DNA of 64,000 nucleotides, from the NCBI GenBank assembly GCA_005656395.1, contig SRSI01000031.1:186001-250000 (forward strand). Reading direction: 5' to 3'. This DNA is from Strongyloides papillosus. Lineage: Eukaryota; Nematoda; Chromadorea; Rhabditida; Strongyloididae. The position numbers were made by a program, and so were the translations under genes. Shown here one piece after another: positions 42,156-54,703 of this stretch. The notes under the pieces are model-generated. The model was not told the DNA's origin, did not search any database, and saw nothing but the letters and a program-made list of their open reading frames with translations. How positions within the stretch are numbered: the stretch's first letter is position 1; each line of letters starts with the position of its first letter.

Positions 42156-45100
42156 AATAATAGTAGAAGTGATGTTTTGTTATAAATAAATGCGTTTTAA
42201 ATTTATAATAAAAAGGTGAAACCACGAAGTTAATATATATTATTTCCATTGTAAACACTGTTTAATGAAGAAGTTTTACCATCTGAAGGTCGTTTTTTTT
42301 GTCAACTATGTGTGTAATAAGATAATACATTCTAATGACCCTCAATACTTTTAGAAGTTTTTTTGCGCATTCCCGCAGAATTTTGATGTTTTTATTATGG
42401 TTAGTTGCAATAAATTAACATCGAATATCATCATACAAATGTCAAATATTTTAATAAATGTTTGTTTTGATTTTTTTTTTAAATTTCTACTATGAATGTA
42501 TTAGTAAATTATAATGTCTTTTTACTGTGAAAATAGAGTGATTTTTTTTCTTTATTCGATACACAGAATATTACAAATCTGGAATGACATATAGAATGTA
42601 AAGAAGGAATTAACTTTAAACAATATATTCACTTGATAGTTTAATTGGCCTTTTTTTCACCAAGTTTTTTGTGTACTCAGGTGAATATTCAAAAAATATG
42701 TGTTTACACGATGTTTTTGTTTCTGACCGTTATGAAAAAGTGTAATATTAAAATAAAAATTGTTTAAAGGATGATTTGCAAAGTATATTTTATGATTTAT
42801 TTTAAAAATTATTATCTGATTTCTTTTTTAGCCATTTAATAAAGAGATCATAAATCTCCAGGAAGAGTGATTAATATGATCTTCTGAAATACTTTTCTTT
42901 ATTAGTAATAAATTAAATTTAGATTTTCAAACAATGTGATTGGAAGTTGAATCTAAAAGTTTAAAAAGATTACTTATTTGCATTATCAATAGAGAATTAA
43001 TTTCATGTGACTATTTAGTAAAATTTAAGCCACTTTTGTAAAAAATGACCTTTGTTCATAATAAATTAAATAAATAAAATATTTACAAGAATTTATTTCT
43101 TTACCGTTTTATTACACTATATACTTCAAGATAAAAATAATATTTAACAATAATTCATATTGTAGTTACTAGAAAATCAATCGTGATTAGCAAACCATCC
43201 ATCAGTTCCGCTTTCTTTATTAGGCTTTGTTATGGTTTCTTATTTCTTGGGTGTTATCTTCTTACAATATCAATTCTAGTAAGTTAAAATATAGTTGTTG
43301 GAAAAACATGGGGAAAATTTTTTCAGTTATTTATTTTGAAAATGTATAAATATTACTAATAGAATTTTCTGATTTAAAATTGTATCTCGAAGATTTTCTA
43401 CTGAACCATTCAAATCTTATTCACCATGTCATTACAAAATTTCTTCCTTCACGTTAGTACTGGTATATTAAATACCTGAATTATTTTTGATTTACTACAG
43501 TGTTCATTGCGCTTGTTTTTCACTTTCAACAAACTAAAAGTAATAGTATGCTGGTGTTAATCTTATATATATTATCATAAAAATATATGCAATTGATGGT
43601 TATTTAAATATAGGCAAACCGTTTGATTTTTTTATTAAGGCAATAACACATTACCTGTCGTAGAATGTATATATATTTTTATCAATTTCTTTTATTAGTA
43701 AAGAATTCCATTTTATTCTGTGTACTTACAAAATCATTAGATATATTAATCATGACATCATTCAGAATTTTCGAAGAATAAATTTTTTATCAATCGTGTT
43801 ATTTCGTTTGATTTTTTTTTCGGTATTAAAACAAAAAACGATAAGTCAAGTGACAAAAATTTGGTTGTTTATTTTACACAAATATACCACTTAAAATCTT
43901 ATGTATTTCCCTTGTTGTATTTTAATATATTTACTAGGAATTTTTTTATCTAATAATTTAGTAGTTTGCTTTTCTCTTATCATATGTTAATAAAATTTCC
44001 AAATTTTTTGTTTTGTGTTTAATGTTCATGAGTAATCTTGAACAAAATCAAATGATTTCAAATTAAATATATTTTTTAATCAGTCACAAAAATGGATTGT
44101 TTGCTAATGAAATTAGTTATGAAAGAAGTTACAAAAAATCATAAATGAATTAAATTTTCAGTTTTAAAAATTGATAAATATTTTTCTGGTAAATTACAAC
44201 GACAAAAACATATAAAAATAAATAAATAAACAGATTATTAATTTACATAAAATAAAAAAAATTTATAAAGATTTTTAAAATTACCATTCAAAGGACAATA
44301 TTTATTTATGCGTTTTGTGCTCACCAACATGTAATATAAAACATAGTTGCATTATGCAATTATAAAAATATATTTTAAGATTTGTTATTAAAATTAAATA
44401 GTATTTTAATCACATAAGATTATTAATAGAATTATGATAATATTGACAACATTCAATAAGAAATATATTAAACTTCAATGTAAAATCACAGAACGATCAT
44501 GTATAGATGATATTGTAAATTATTATTTATTAGCAAAAAAATTCATTCTTGCATTTTGCATATTTTCAGGAAGTGATTATCAGCATAAAGTGTTAAATCA
44601 ATTGGTGTAAATTTTTTTAATAATGATATCATTGATTTTGGATAGAAATTAAAATTCTTTAAAATATTTGGATATATTTTCAATCCTAGAAATGCTTACT
44701 TGAGTCATTCTTCATGCTAACACAACATATGAAACTCTGGGAAAGGAAACTAGTTCAAATGTAAAGATCGTAATCATAAAAACATTTTCTTTTTTTTAAC
44801 ACAACTTCAGCTTTTTTACATAATTCGAATTTAATTCATTTCATTTTCGTATTTGTATATATTTTAATCTTCCTTTGTTAATTATACAAGTCATAAGGTT
44901 TCATTCATCTCTGATTTGAACATCCACAGTCAATAATAATTCAATTTGTAGCTTATTAGAGTTTACAGTAGTAGATTTTCTTTAAAGAATATAAATTTTA
45001 TGGATAAAGAGAATGCCATTTTAATAATCAAAATCTGAACGAGCTTTATAATCGAGTAACATTATTTATTAAAGATATTTTACTTATCATTACAAAGTAA

Positions 45101-48100
45101 AATTATTTTTATCTTCATTGTTTTTTGGTAAATAAATTTTTTTAATATTTTGCAAAATATTTCGGTTTAACTCTTCATTATTGTATTTTTTTCGTATTTA
45201 TATCTCTTCATTTAAATATTTTAATTCAGCATATAAATAAAAAATGAAACAATAAACAATCTCGTTGCATAAGATAAAACAAAGGATATTGAAAATTTAA
45301 CTTGTGTAAATAAAAACTGTAATTATTCTTAAGGTGTTTAACATTTTTTGCTTACTTAGCAATTTAAATTCTACTATTAATTATTTATCTTGTAATTATT
45401 TTGTCAAATTTCTTTGTCCTAACTTTTTACCATGATAACATAATTTTGTATCCTACGCAAATAAAATTTTCACTAAAACAATTTTCTTTGATCTTTATTT
45501 TTAATTTATCCTCCCCCCTCAATGAATATTATATATATCAATTTTCATGTTATAACAACATCTTACACTACGTGGTAGATATTTAATTATGATTTTTGTA
45601 AAGACAACATAAAATTGTATTATTTATTAAGCTAGATTTGAATCATCTTGTCTATCATTTATATCAATGAGAGGGACATTTTTTTTTCTACAAGGAGTAT
45701 GTATCATTTAAGATAAATACTAATCATATGAAATATACTTTAATAATTCCAAGAATTTATTTAATCAAAATGTTATCCTTATAATTTTGTGATGTAAAAA
45801 TATAGTATCAAAAATCTTAATTTACCTCGCCTACAAAATTATGTTGTCTTTTAACTGATGATTAATATTTTTATTACATTATCTTTTAATTAATATGTGG
45901 GTGTACAGTGTCAAAAAATAACAAAATTTTTCTACTATCCCTCTTATCATGACAACATAAGATAAACTAAAATATTTATAAATAATATCTTTTCGATACT
46001 TTTATAAAAATTTTCAGCTTTCTTTTATATTGATAGATCAATTCTATTTTTCTTGATGTTTTATATATTTCATGAATATCCTATAATACTTTATATATTC
46101 TCTACTTTTAAATATTCTGATAACTCTTACTAAATATCTAGTTTTGTTAAAAATTAATTTAATATCTATCTTAAGATTTATATTTATTTGTTAAATAAAA
46201 ATATTTTAACATTTTTTAATGTATTTATTAATAACTTTATTACTAGCTTTTTGTTAAGTGTTAATGTGTCAAAGAACTTTTTAAAATTTAAAAAAAGACA
46301 AATATAAACAATATTGTATGTAGAAATTATAGTGATCTTAAATGTCGGATAAATTATTATATCAGATGTGAAAAAAATTACGACAAAAATTTACTTTTGT
46401 TTGCAGATGTTTTAAGATATCAATTAAACTTTTTATAAAAAAAGTAGTTCAAATTTCATTATTTTATGTGACATTTAAATATTATTACTTTTTATTGGAG
46501 TTAAAAGACTTTTAATAAAATTTCCCTTTTACACTTGATTTATTGATAGTATGATTTTTTCAAAAAGTATTTAATTTCACCAATTTTAACTTTCTCTTAT
46601 TATATTTACTTACTTTTAATTTTGATTTGTTTTTCAATAAATTTAAAAAAAAATCATATTAATTGGATATTTTAAAATACACATCATTAAGATGTTTATT
46701 TATAAAACACTTATAAATATAAATAAAATATCTATCATAAGCTATTTAGCACTTTTAATTAACTATAAAAAACAAAAACAAAATGTATGTGATGAAATTT
46801 TTGGAAGACTTTATTACTTTTAAATTCAGAAGTCTTAGATATAATTGCAATAAAATAATGGTATATTAGTATGTCAACTTAATCTATGATCTTATTGAAA
46901 AGGTGTACAGATAAAGGTGAAGTCAAAGTGATATATACATTAAAATTATCAAAACAATAACCCTATATTATTTCTCGTACTTTTAAAATGTTTATTTTAG
47001 CTCAAAACATATCATTACCTTTTGAAAATTTACTTATTTCTTATTAATTTTCTTCCACTTAATAATCTTCATTTGAACACTAGATATCACTTTTTATCAG
47101 TCCTCTCTTTCTTCTCACAATTCTTTACCTATCACTCCGAGCAACACATAATTCAAAAACTTCATGGGAGTGTTTCATATTTGTTTGTTGGAGGTACATT
47201 TATACTTTATCATCAATCTTAACATATCCTGTTTAATGTACCTATTCTCTCTCACTTTCTTTTTACTGTAAATAATGTATCTAAGATAAAAAAAATATAT
47301 ATGTATATAAAATATAATATTTAGTTATTAGATTTTTGATGTACCTTTATATACTTTAAAACTATCTTCTCTTTCGTTTCCTACTTCGTTTGATACTTTT
47401 ATTTATAGACACTATACTTATGTTATTTAATAATTTTTAATAACTATATAAAATGAAAAAAATTTCAAGTAATATGGTAGCACATTTCATTGACATTCGT
47501 TATGATTATACTAATATCAAATAACTCTTTTTTGATCAAAATCACAGAAATTACTACCATCCTCTTTTTATTACAAATATATATAAGCTTCAAATTATTA
47601 CACTATTATTCATATTCTTCAATTAATCAAATAAAGATTTGAAGATTGTTTAGTACAATAATACTATTACTTTTTATTTCTACATTATAAATTTTTATAT
47701 TTTTATTAATAATTTCTAATCTAACTGCATTCAAATTTTTAAATAGATATCTCACTTAGTGCTTACTAAGTTTACGTTATCTTTACCATTAAATATCTTA
47801 ATATCTTTCTAAAGAATTGAATCTTGTTAAATAAATGTTTTATTACGTGTAACTAGAAACACCTGAAGATTCGCTTTTTATTATTATACATAATATCTTT
47901 TCTCCCATACTTTCTTTACCACCATTAAATACTTCATTTAACAAATATATAATATCCATCTCTCATCTTCATAACATTAAGAATTTTATCTTTTAGGTGA
48001 CTCCTCAATCTAGATTTTGAAGATAAGCACAACAAACATTAGTACAATAAGCACATTGATAAATCTTTCTATATTATATACTATAATTTTATATAAACAT

Positions 48101-48201
48101 CCATCATTTGTTTTTAAGAATCACGTTATTATACTTAATTCAAGAAACAAACCATTTTCACAATAAAATTACAATATAGTAACAATTTTGATTGACAAAA
48201 T
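42156..48201. other. 6 kb gene-free region upstream of myosin
   Basis: No credible gene. Short frames at 45401-45586 and 47022-47222 lack support. A small signal-peptide-like frame at 43232-43278 (+) ends in a GTAAGT donor but no good second exon was found. 46980-48000 is pyrimidine-rich (CTCTC, TTTCTT blocks) and probably holds the myosin promoter and 5' UTR, with a TTATCTTTTAG acceptor-like site near 47996. The length of this empty stretch suggests muscle enhancers. Confidence 0.5.
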
Positions 48202-51200
48202 ATGGATAATCTTGATCATACACAAGATCCAGGATGGCAATTTTTGAGACAATCTCAAGAACAGATTCTTGCTAATACTACGAAGAAATTTGATAGTAAG
48301 AAAAATGTCTGGATACCAGATAAAGATGAAGGTTTTATTGCTGCTGAAATTAAATCTACTAAAGGCGATCAACTTGTTGTTGTTACTGTCAAAGGAAATG
48401 AAGTAAGTTTATTTTTAACAATCTTCTAAACTTTTTTTTAATAGAGAACGATTAAAAAAGACGATACTCAACAAATGAATCCACCAAAATACGAGAAGAC
48501 AGAAGATATGGCAAATTTAACATTTTTAAACGATGCTTCTGTTCTTCATAATTTACGTCAACGATATTATTCCATGATGATCTATACATATTCTGGACTT
48601 TTCTGTGTTGTAATAAATCCTTACAAAAGATTACCAATTTACTCCGAATCTGTTTGTAAAATGTATATGGGAAGGAGAAGAAACGAAATGCCACCACATC
48701 TTTTTGCCGTTTCTGATGAAGCTTACCGTAATATGGTTAATGGTAAGTACTAATAACTCAACCCATTACTTCTTTTTATATACAATATAAAAGTGGTAGT
48801 GATAAAAATTTGTTATATCACTTATACTATTTACTTAATCATTAAAATGTTTGTACATTTGTTTCATAAGTGAGAAAAAAAGACAAGAGAGAGAGAGAAA
48901 ATTATAAGAGAATTTTTAAAAAGCACATATCAATTTTCATATAAATTTATTATTTTCAGATCATGAAAATCAATCAATGTTAATTACTGGAGAATCCGGT
49001 GCTGGAAAAACCGAAAACACAAAGAAGGTTATTTCATATTTTGCCATTGTTGGTGCATCACAACAAAGTAATAAAAAGAAAAGTGATAAGAAAAACTCTT
49101 CACTTGAAGATCAAATTGTTCAAACAAATCCTGTTTTAGAGGCTTTCGGTAATGCTAAAACTGTACGTAATAATAATTCATCTCGATTTGGTAAATTTAT
49201 TCGTATTCATTTTAATACTGCCGGAAAACTTGCTGGTGCTGATATTGAGCATTATCTTTTGGAAAAATCACGTGTTATTAAACAAGCACCAGGTGAAAGA
49301 TCCTATCATATTTTCTATCAAATAATGTCTGGCGCTGTTAAAGGATTAAGAGAAAAACTCTTTTTGACAAAAGACATTCGCCAATATACATTTGTATCTC
49401 AAGCTGAAGTTACCATAGATGGTATGGATGACAAAGAAGAGATGCAAATTACTGATGAAGCTTTTGATATTATGAAATTTACGGAACAAGAAAAATTGGA
49501 AGTATTTTCCGTTACTGCTGCCATTATGCATATGGGAGAGATGAAATTCAAACAAAGACCACGTGAAGAACAAGCCGAAGTTGAGGATGTTGCTGAAGGT
49601 GAAATTGCATGTAAACTATTTAAATGTGACTTTGATCAATTTGTTACTGCTATATTGAAACCTAAAGTTAAAGTTGGAGCTGAATGGGTTTCCAGAGGAC
49701 AAAATTTGGACCAAGTTAATTGGTCTATTGGAGCTCTTAGTAAAGCATTATACGCTAGAATGTTTACTTGGCTCATTAAAAAGTGTAACACTACACTTGA
49801 TGCTCATGATCTCCCTAGAGATTATTTTATTGGTGTTCTTGATATTGCCGGATTTGAAATTTTTGACCATAACTCTTTTGAACAACTTTGGATCAATTTT
49901 GTAAATGAAAAACTTCAACAATTTTTCAATCACCATATGTTTGTTCTTGAACAAGAGGAATATAAAAGAGAAGGAATTCACTGGGAATTTATTGATTTTG
50001 GACTTGATCTTCAAGCATGTATTGAACTTATTGAAAAACCACTCGGTATTGTTTCTATGCTTGATGAAGAATGTATTGTACCAAAAGCAAGTGATTTAAC
50101 ACTTGCTTCAAAATTGACAGATCAACATCTTGGAAAGCATCCTAACTTCCAAAAACCAAAACCACCAAAGGGAAAACAATCAGATGCTCACTTTGCTTTG
50201 GTTCATTATGCTGGAGTTGTTAGATATAATGTCAAAGGATGGTTAGAAAAGAATAAGGATCCATTAAATGATACAGTAGTTACTGTTCTTAAAGCCAATA
50301 CAGGAAATACACTTTTATCTGAAGTTTGGGAAGATTATAAAACACAACAAGATATTTCTGATGCTGCTGCCAGAAGTGGTACTAAAGGTGCTAAAGGTAC
50401 TGGTAGAAAAAAAGGAAAATCAGCCTCATTTATGACTGTTTCTATGATGTATCGTGAATCACTCAACAATCTTATGAGTATGCTTAATTTAACACATCCT
50501 CATTTCATTCGTTGTATCATTCCAAACGAACAAAAGAAATCTGGTGTTATTGATGCTAGTTTAGTTTTAAATCAACTTACTTGTAATGGTGTACTTGAAG
50601 GAATTAGAATTTGTCGTAAAGGTTTTCCTAATCGCGTCAATTATGCCGACTTTAAGCATCGTTATGCATGTCTTGCTGCTGATGCTGCTAAAGCAGCTAA
50701 GGATCCTAAAGCCTGTGGTGAAGCTATTTGTGGAGCATTAGAAAAGAATGGTCAATTAAAACCAGAGGAATACCAATGTGGTTTAACTAAAGTTTTCTTC
50801 AAAGCTGGAGTTCTTGCTCAATTAGAAGAGTTAAGAGATGAAACATTAGGAAAAATCATGACTAAATTCCAATCTGCTTGTAGATGGTACCTTGCACAAC
50901 TTGAGTACAAAAACAGAGTCAATCAACGCGTTGGAATACTTGTTATTCAAAGAAATATTCGTTCATGGTGTACACTTCGTACTTGGCAATGGTTTAAACT
51001 TTATGGAAGAGTCAAACCACTCATCAGAGGAAACAAGAAAGACGAAGAATTTGAGGCTATGGAGAAGAAATGTAAAGGTCTTGAAGAGGCTATCTCTAAA
51101 GAAGAGACATTAAGAAAAGAAAAAGAATCTGAGAACGCTAAATTAATGGCTGAAAAGCAAGCTTTAATGCTTCAATTGGAACAAGAACGTGAGAACATTC

Positions 51201-54200
51201 ACGAAGGTGAAGAAAGATCAGCTAAATTGTTAGCACAAAAATGTGATATTGAAAAACAATTAGCTGACTTAAATGAACAATTAAATGATCAAGAAGATAG
51301 ATACAATTCTTTGACTAAAATGAAGAAGAAATGTGAAACTGAAGTCGAAAGTCTTAAAAAGAATTGTCAAGATTTAGAAATGACAATTAAAAAACAAGAA
51401 AACGAAAAATCTAATAAAGATCATCAAATTCGTTCACTCCAAGATGAGCTAAATTCACAAGATGAAAATATCGCTAAACTCAACAAAGAAAAGAAGAACC
51501 AAGAAGAAGTTAACAGAAAATTAATGGAAGATTTACAAGCTGAAGAGGATAAAGTTAATCATTTAAATAAAGCAAAAAATAAGTTGGAACAAACTCTTGA
51601 CGAAATGGAAGATGCTCTTGAAAGAGAAAAAAGAGTCAGACAAGATACAGAGAAACAAAAAAGAAAGATTGAAGGTGAATTGAAAGTTTCCCAAGAAAAT
51701 ATTGAAGAATTAACCAAACAAAAAATTGAATTAGATAATATAATTAAAAAGAGAGAAAATGACATCTCAACATTGTCATCACGTCTTGAAGACGAACAAT
51801 CATTAGTAGCTAAGCTTCAAAGACAAATTAAAGAATTAGCTTCTAGAACTAGTGAATTGGAAGAAGAACTTGAGAATGAAAGACAAGCTAGATCCAAAGC
51901 CGAGAAAGGTAGAAATGAGATGCAAATTGAATTGGAAGAATTAGCCGATAGATTAGACGAAGCTGGAGGTGCTACACAAGCTCAAATGGAATTGAACAAA
52001 AAACGTGAAGCTGAACTCGCCAAACTTAGAAGAGACTTGGAAGAGAGTCAAATAAGTCAAGAAACAGCTATCGCAACCATAAGAAAGAAGCATACTGATG
52101 CCATAAGTGAATTATCTGATCAAATAGATGCTGTACAAAAACTTAAAACTAAAGTTGAAAAGGAAAAAAGTATTGCTATCAGAGAGTTGGAAGATGCTCA
52201 AAATAATCTCGATGCTGAAGTAAAGATGAGACAAAATACAGAAAGAGTCTCAAAACAATTGGAAAATCAACTTACTGAAGTTCAATTAAAGAGTGACGAG
52301 CAAGCTAGACAAATTCAAGAACTTCTTGCATACAAAAATAGATCAATTTCCGAAAATTCCGATCTTAACAGACAATTAGAAGATGCTGAAAGTCAAATTG
52401 GACTTTTAAATAGAGTAAAATCACAAATGCACACTCAAATTGAGGAATTAAGAAGACAATTAGAACAAGAAACTAGAGAAAGACAATCTATGGCTTCATC
52501 ATTATCAAATTACCAATTAGAATGTCAACAGCTTAGAGAATCATTAGAAGAAGAACAAGACAGTAAGACAGAATTACAACGCTTAATATCTAAAGCAAAT
52601 GCTGAAGCTCAAGCTTGGAGAGCTAGATATGAAGGTGAAGGAATGTCTCGTTCTGAAGAATTAGAAGAAGCCAAGAGAAAATTACAAGTTAAAGTAGCAG
52701 AAATGCAAGAAACATTAGAAAATGCAAATGCTAGAATAGGAACATTAGAAAAGAATAAGAATAGACTTCAACAAGAATTGGAAGATTCACAAGTTGATGC
52801 TGATAGAGCTAATAGCATTGCCAACTCACTTGAAAAGAAACAAAAAGGATTTGATAGAATTATTGATGAATGGAAACGTAAATGTGATGCACTTGCTAGT
52901 GAATTAGAAGCTGCTCAAAGAGACACTAGAAATGCATCTACAGAAGCTTACAGACTTAGAAATGCCCTCGATGAATCTGCTGAACAATCTGAACAAATCA
53001 GAAGAGAAAACAAAGCTTTGGCACAAGAATTAAAGGATCTTCAAGATCAACTCGGTGAAGGTGGCAAGAATGTTCATGAATTACAAAAGATTAGAAGACG
53101 CCTAGAGATGGAAAAAGAAGAACTTCAAACAGCTCTTGAGGATGCTGAAGCTGCTTTAGAAGCCGAAGAGTCTAAGGTAATGCGGGCACAAATTGAAGTA
53201 ACTCAAATAAGATCAGAAATTGAAAAGAGACTTAACGAAAAAGAAGAAGAATTTGAAAATACAAGAAAGAATCACCAAAGAGCACTTGAATCAATGCAAG
53301 CTTCACTTGAAACTGAAGCACGTGGACGTACCGAGTTACTTAAAATGAAAAAGAAATTGGAATCAGACATTAACGAGTTAGAGATAGCACTAGATCATGC
53401 TAGCAAAGCTAACATCGATGCACAAAAGAATATCAAGAGATATCAAGATAGTGTTAGAGACTTACAAACGCAGTTAGAAGAAGAACAACATCATAAAGAA
53501 GAACTTAGAGATTCTCTTAATCTTATGGAGAGAAGAGCACAGATACTTCAATCTGAGAAAGAGGATCTTGTTATGAATTATGAGAATGCTGAAAGAGCTA
53601 GAAGACAAGCTGAGATTGAGTATGCTGAAGCTAAGGAAACTGTTAATGTTCTTACCAATACAAATGCTGCATTGTCTGCTGCTAAGAGAAAATATGAAAC
53701 AGAATTACAAACATTACAAGCTGAAGTTAGTGAAACATTAAATGAACTTAAGAATTGTGATGATCGTGCCAAGAAAGCTTCTCTTGATGCTTCAAGATTA
53801 GGTGAAGAATTACGTTGTGAACAAGAACATGCTCAAAACTTAGATCGCGCTAGAAAGGGATTAGAATTACAAGTCAAAGAACTCCAAGCACGTCTTGATG
53901 AAGCTGAAGCAACTGCTATGAAAGGAGGAAAGAGAATGATTACTAAATTGGAAACACGTATTAGAGAACTTGAAAGTGAACTTGATGGTGAATCAAGAAG
54001 ACACAGTGAAACACAAAAGAACTATAGAAATAAAGATAGAAGAGTCAGGGAATTACAATTCCAAGTTGATGAAGATAAAAAGAGCAGTGAAAGAATGTAT
54101 GATTTGGTTGAAAAACTCCAAGCCAAGATAAAAACATATAAGAGACAAGTTGAAGAAGCTGTAAGTTTAAAATCAAAAGGTTTATCGACCCTGGCAGGAT

Positions 54201-54703
54201 TCGAACCTACAATCTTCTGCTCCGTAGGCAGACGCGTTATCCATTGCGCCACAGGGCCGTGGGTACCACCCAAAATGCACTTATTCGCAAGTTTTATCAA
54301 TTTGCGCGTGTTTAAACACTTTTTAACTATAATACATAATTAGGAAACGCTTATATAGACTGGTAAACTTAATTAACTAATAATTTATGTCAAACTGCGT
54401 AAGATAAATTCACCGGTTATACTTATAGCACCGTTTTAAATAATTAATAACATTTTATGATTGTTTTAGGAACAATTAGTTAGTGCAAACCTAAATAAAT
54501 ACCGTCAACTTCAACATATGCTTGAAGATGCTGAAGAAAGAGCAGATGTAGCAGAGAATTCATTGGCTAAAATGAGGGCAAAGAGTCGTTCACAGATAGG
54601 TGGTAGAAGTGGCCTTCTTCATTCAATGAGTACATCAGGACTTGGTGCTGGTCTTGGAGCAAGATATGGATCTCGTGGAGATTTAACTCAGAATGATGAC
54701 TAA
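48202..54703 (+). CDS. Muscle-type class II myosin heavy chain
   Basis: Four exons: 48202-48402, 48445-48742, 48960-54160 and 54470-54703, giving 1977 aa, normal for a muscle myosin. Motor landmarks: P-loop GESGAGKT (177-184), switch [11 protein letters not shown], switch II DIAGFE (461-466), actin-binding [17 protein letters not shown], and the reactive-thiol helix [19 protein letters not shown] neck IQ region ([18 protein letters not shown]) leads into about 1,100 residues of heptad coiled-coil rod and a non-helical Ser/Gly-rich tail ([14 protein letters not shown] ... RGDLTQNDD). Resembles C. elegans body-wall/pharyngeal chains (UNC-54, MYO-1/2/3); which one is undecided. The third ORF continues past its donor into the intron and across the antisense tRNA; that extension is not protein. 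Confidence 0.95.
48886..48898 (+). repeat. Short (AG)n tract in myosin intron 2
   Basis: AGAGAGAGAGAGA inside the 217-nt intron between exons 2 and 3. That intron is about five times longer than the usual ~45-nt introns here and the purine tract lies 62 bases before the acceptor, so it may be a splicing or enhancer element. Confidence 0.6.
54186..54258 (-). tRNA. tRNA-Arg (anticodon ACG)
   Basis: 73 nt on the minus strand, inside the last intron of the myosin gene, antisense to it. Acceptor stem GGCCCTG pairs with CAGGGTC (one G-T wobble) and discriminator G. D-arm GGCGCAATGGATAACGC; anticodon arm TCTGC / GCAGA with loop CTACGGA, giving anticodon ACG (read as ICG, codons CGN); T-arm contains GGTTCGAATCC. 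No intron and no encoded CCA, as usual for eukaryotic tRNAs. Box A (TGGCGCAATGG) and box B (GGTTCGAATCC) are intact, and a TTTT pol III terminator follows within 15 bases. It appears functional. Confidence 0.95.

Noticed and set aside
43219..43224. TTAGGC telomere-like hexamer
   Set aside because: Single copy, no tandem array.
43232..43278. Plus-strand signal-peptide-like exon ending in GTAAGT
   Set aside because: No second exon gives more than a few codons before a stop; insufficient support.
54161..54343. Myosin ORF extension past exon 3 (61 codons)
   Set aside because: It begins at a perfect GTAAGT donor and translates the antisense tRNA; the true reading resumes at the TTTTAG acceptor ending 54469 with conserved rod sequence.
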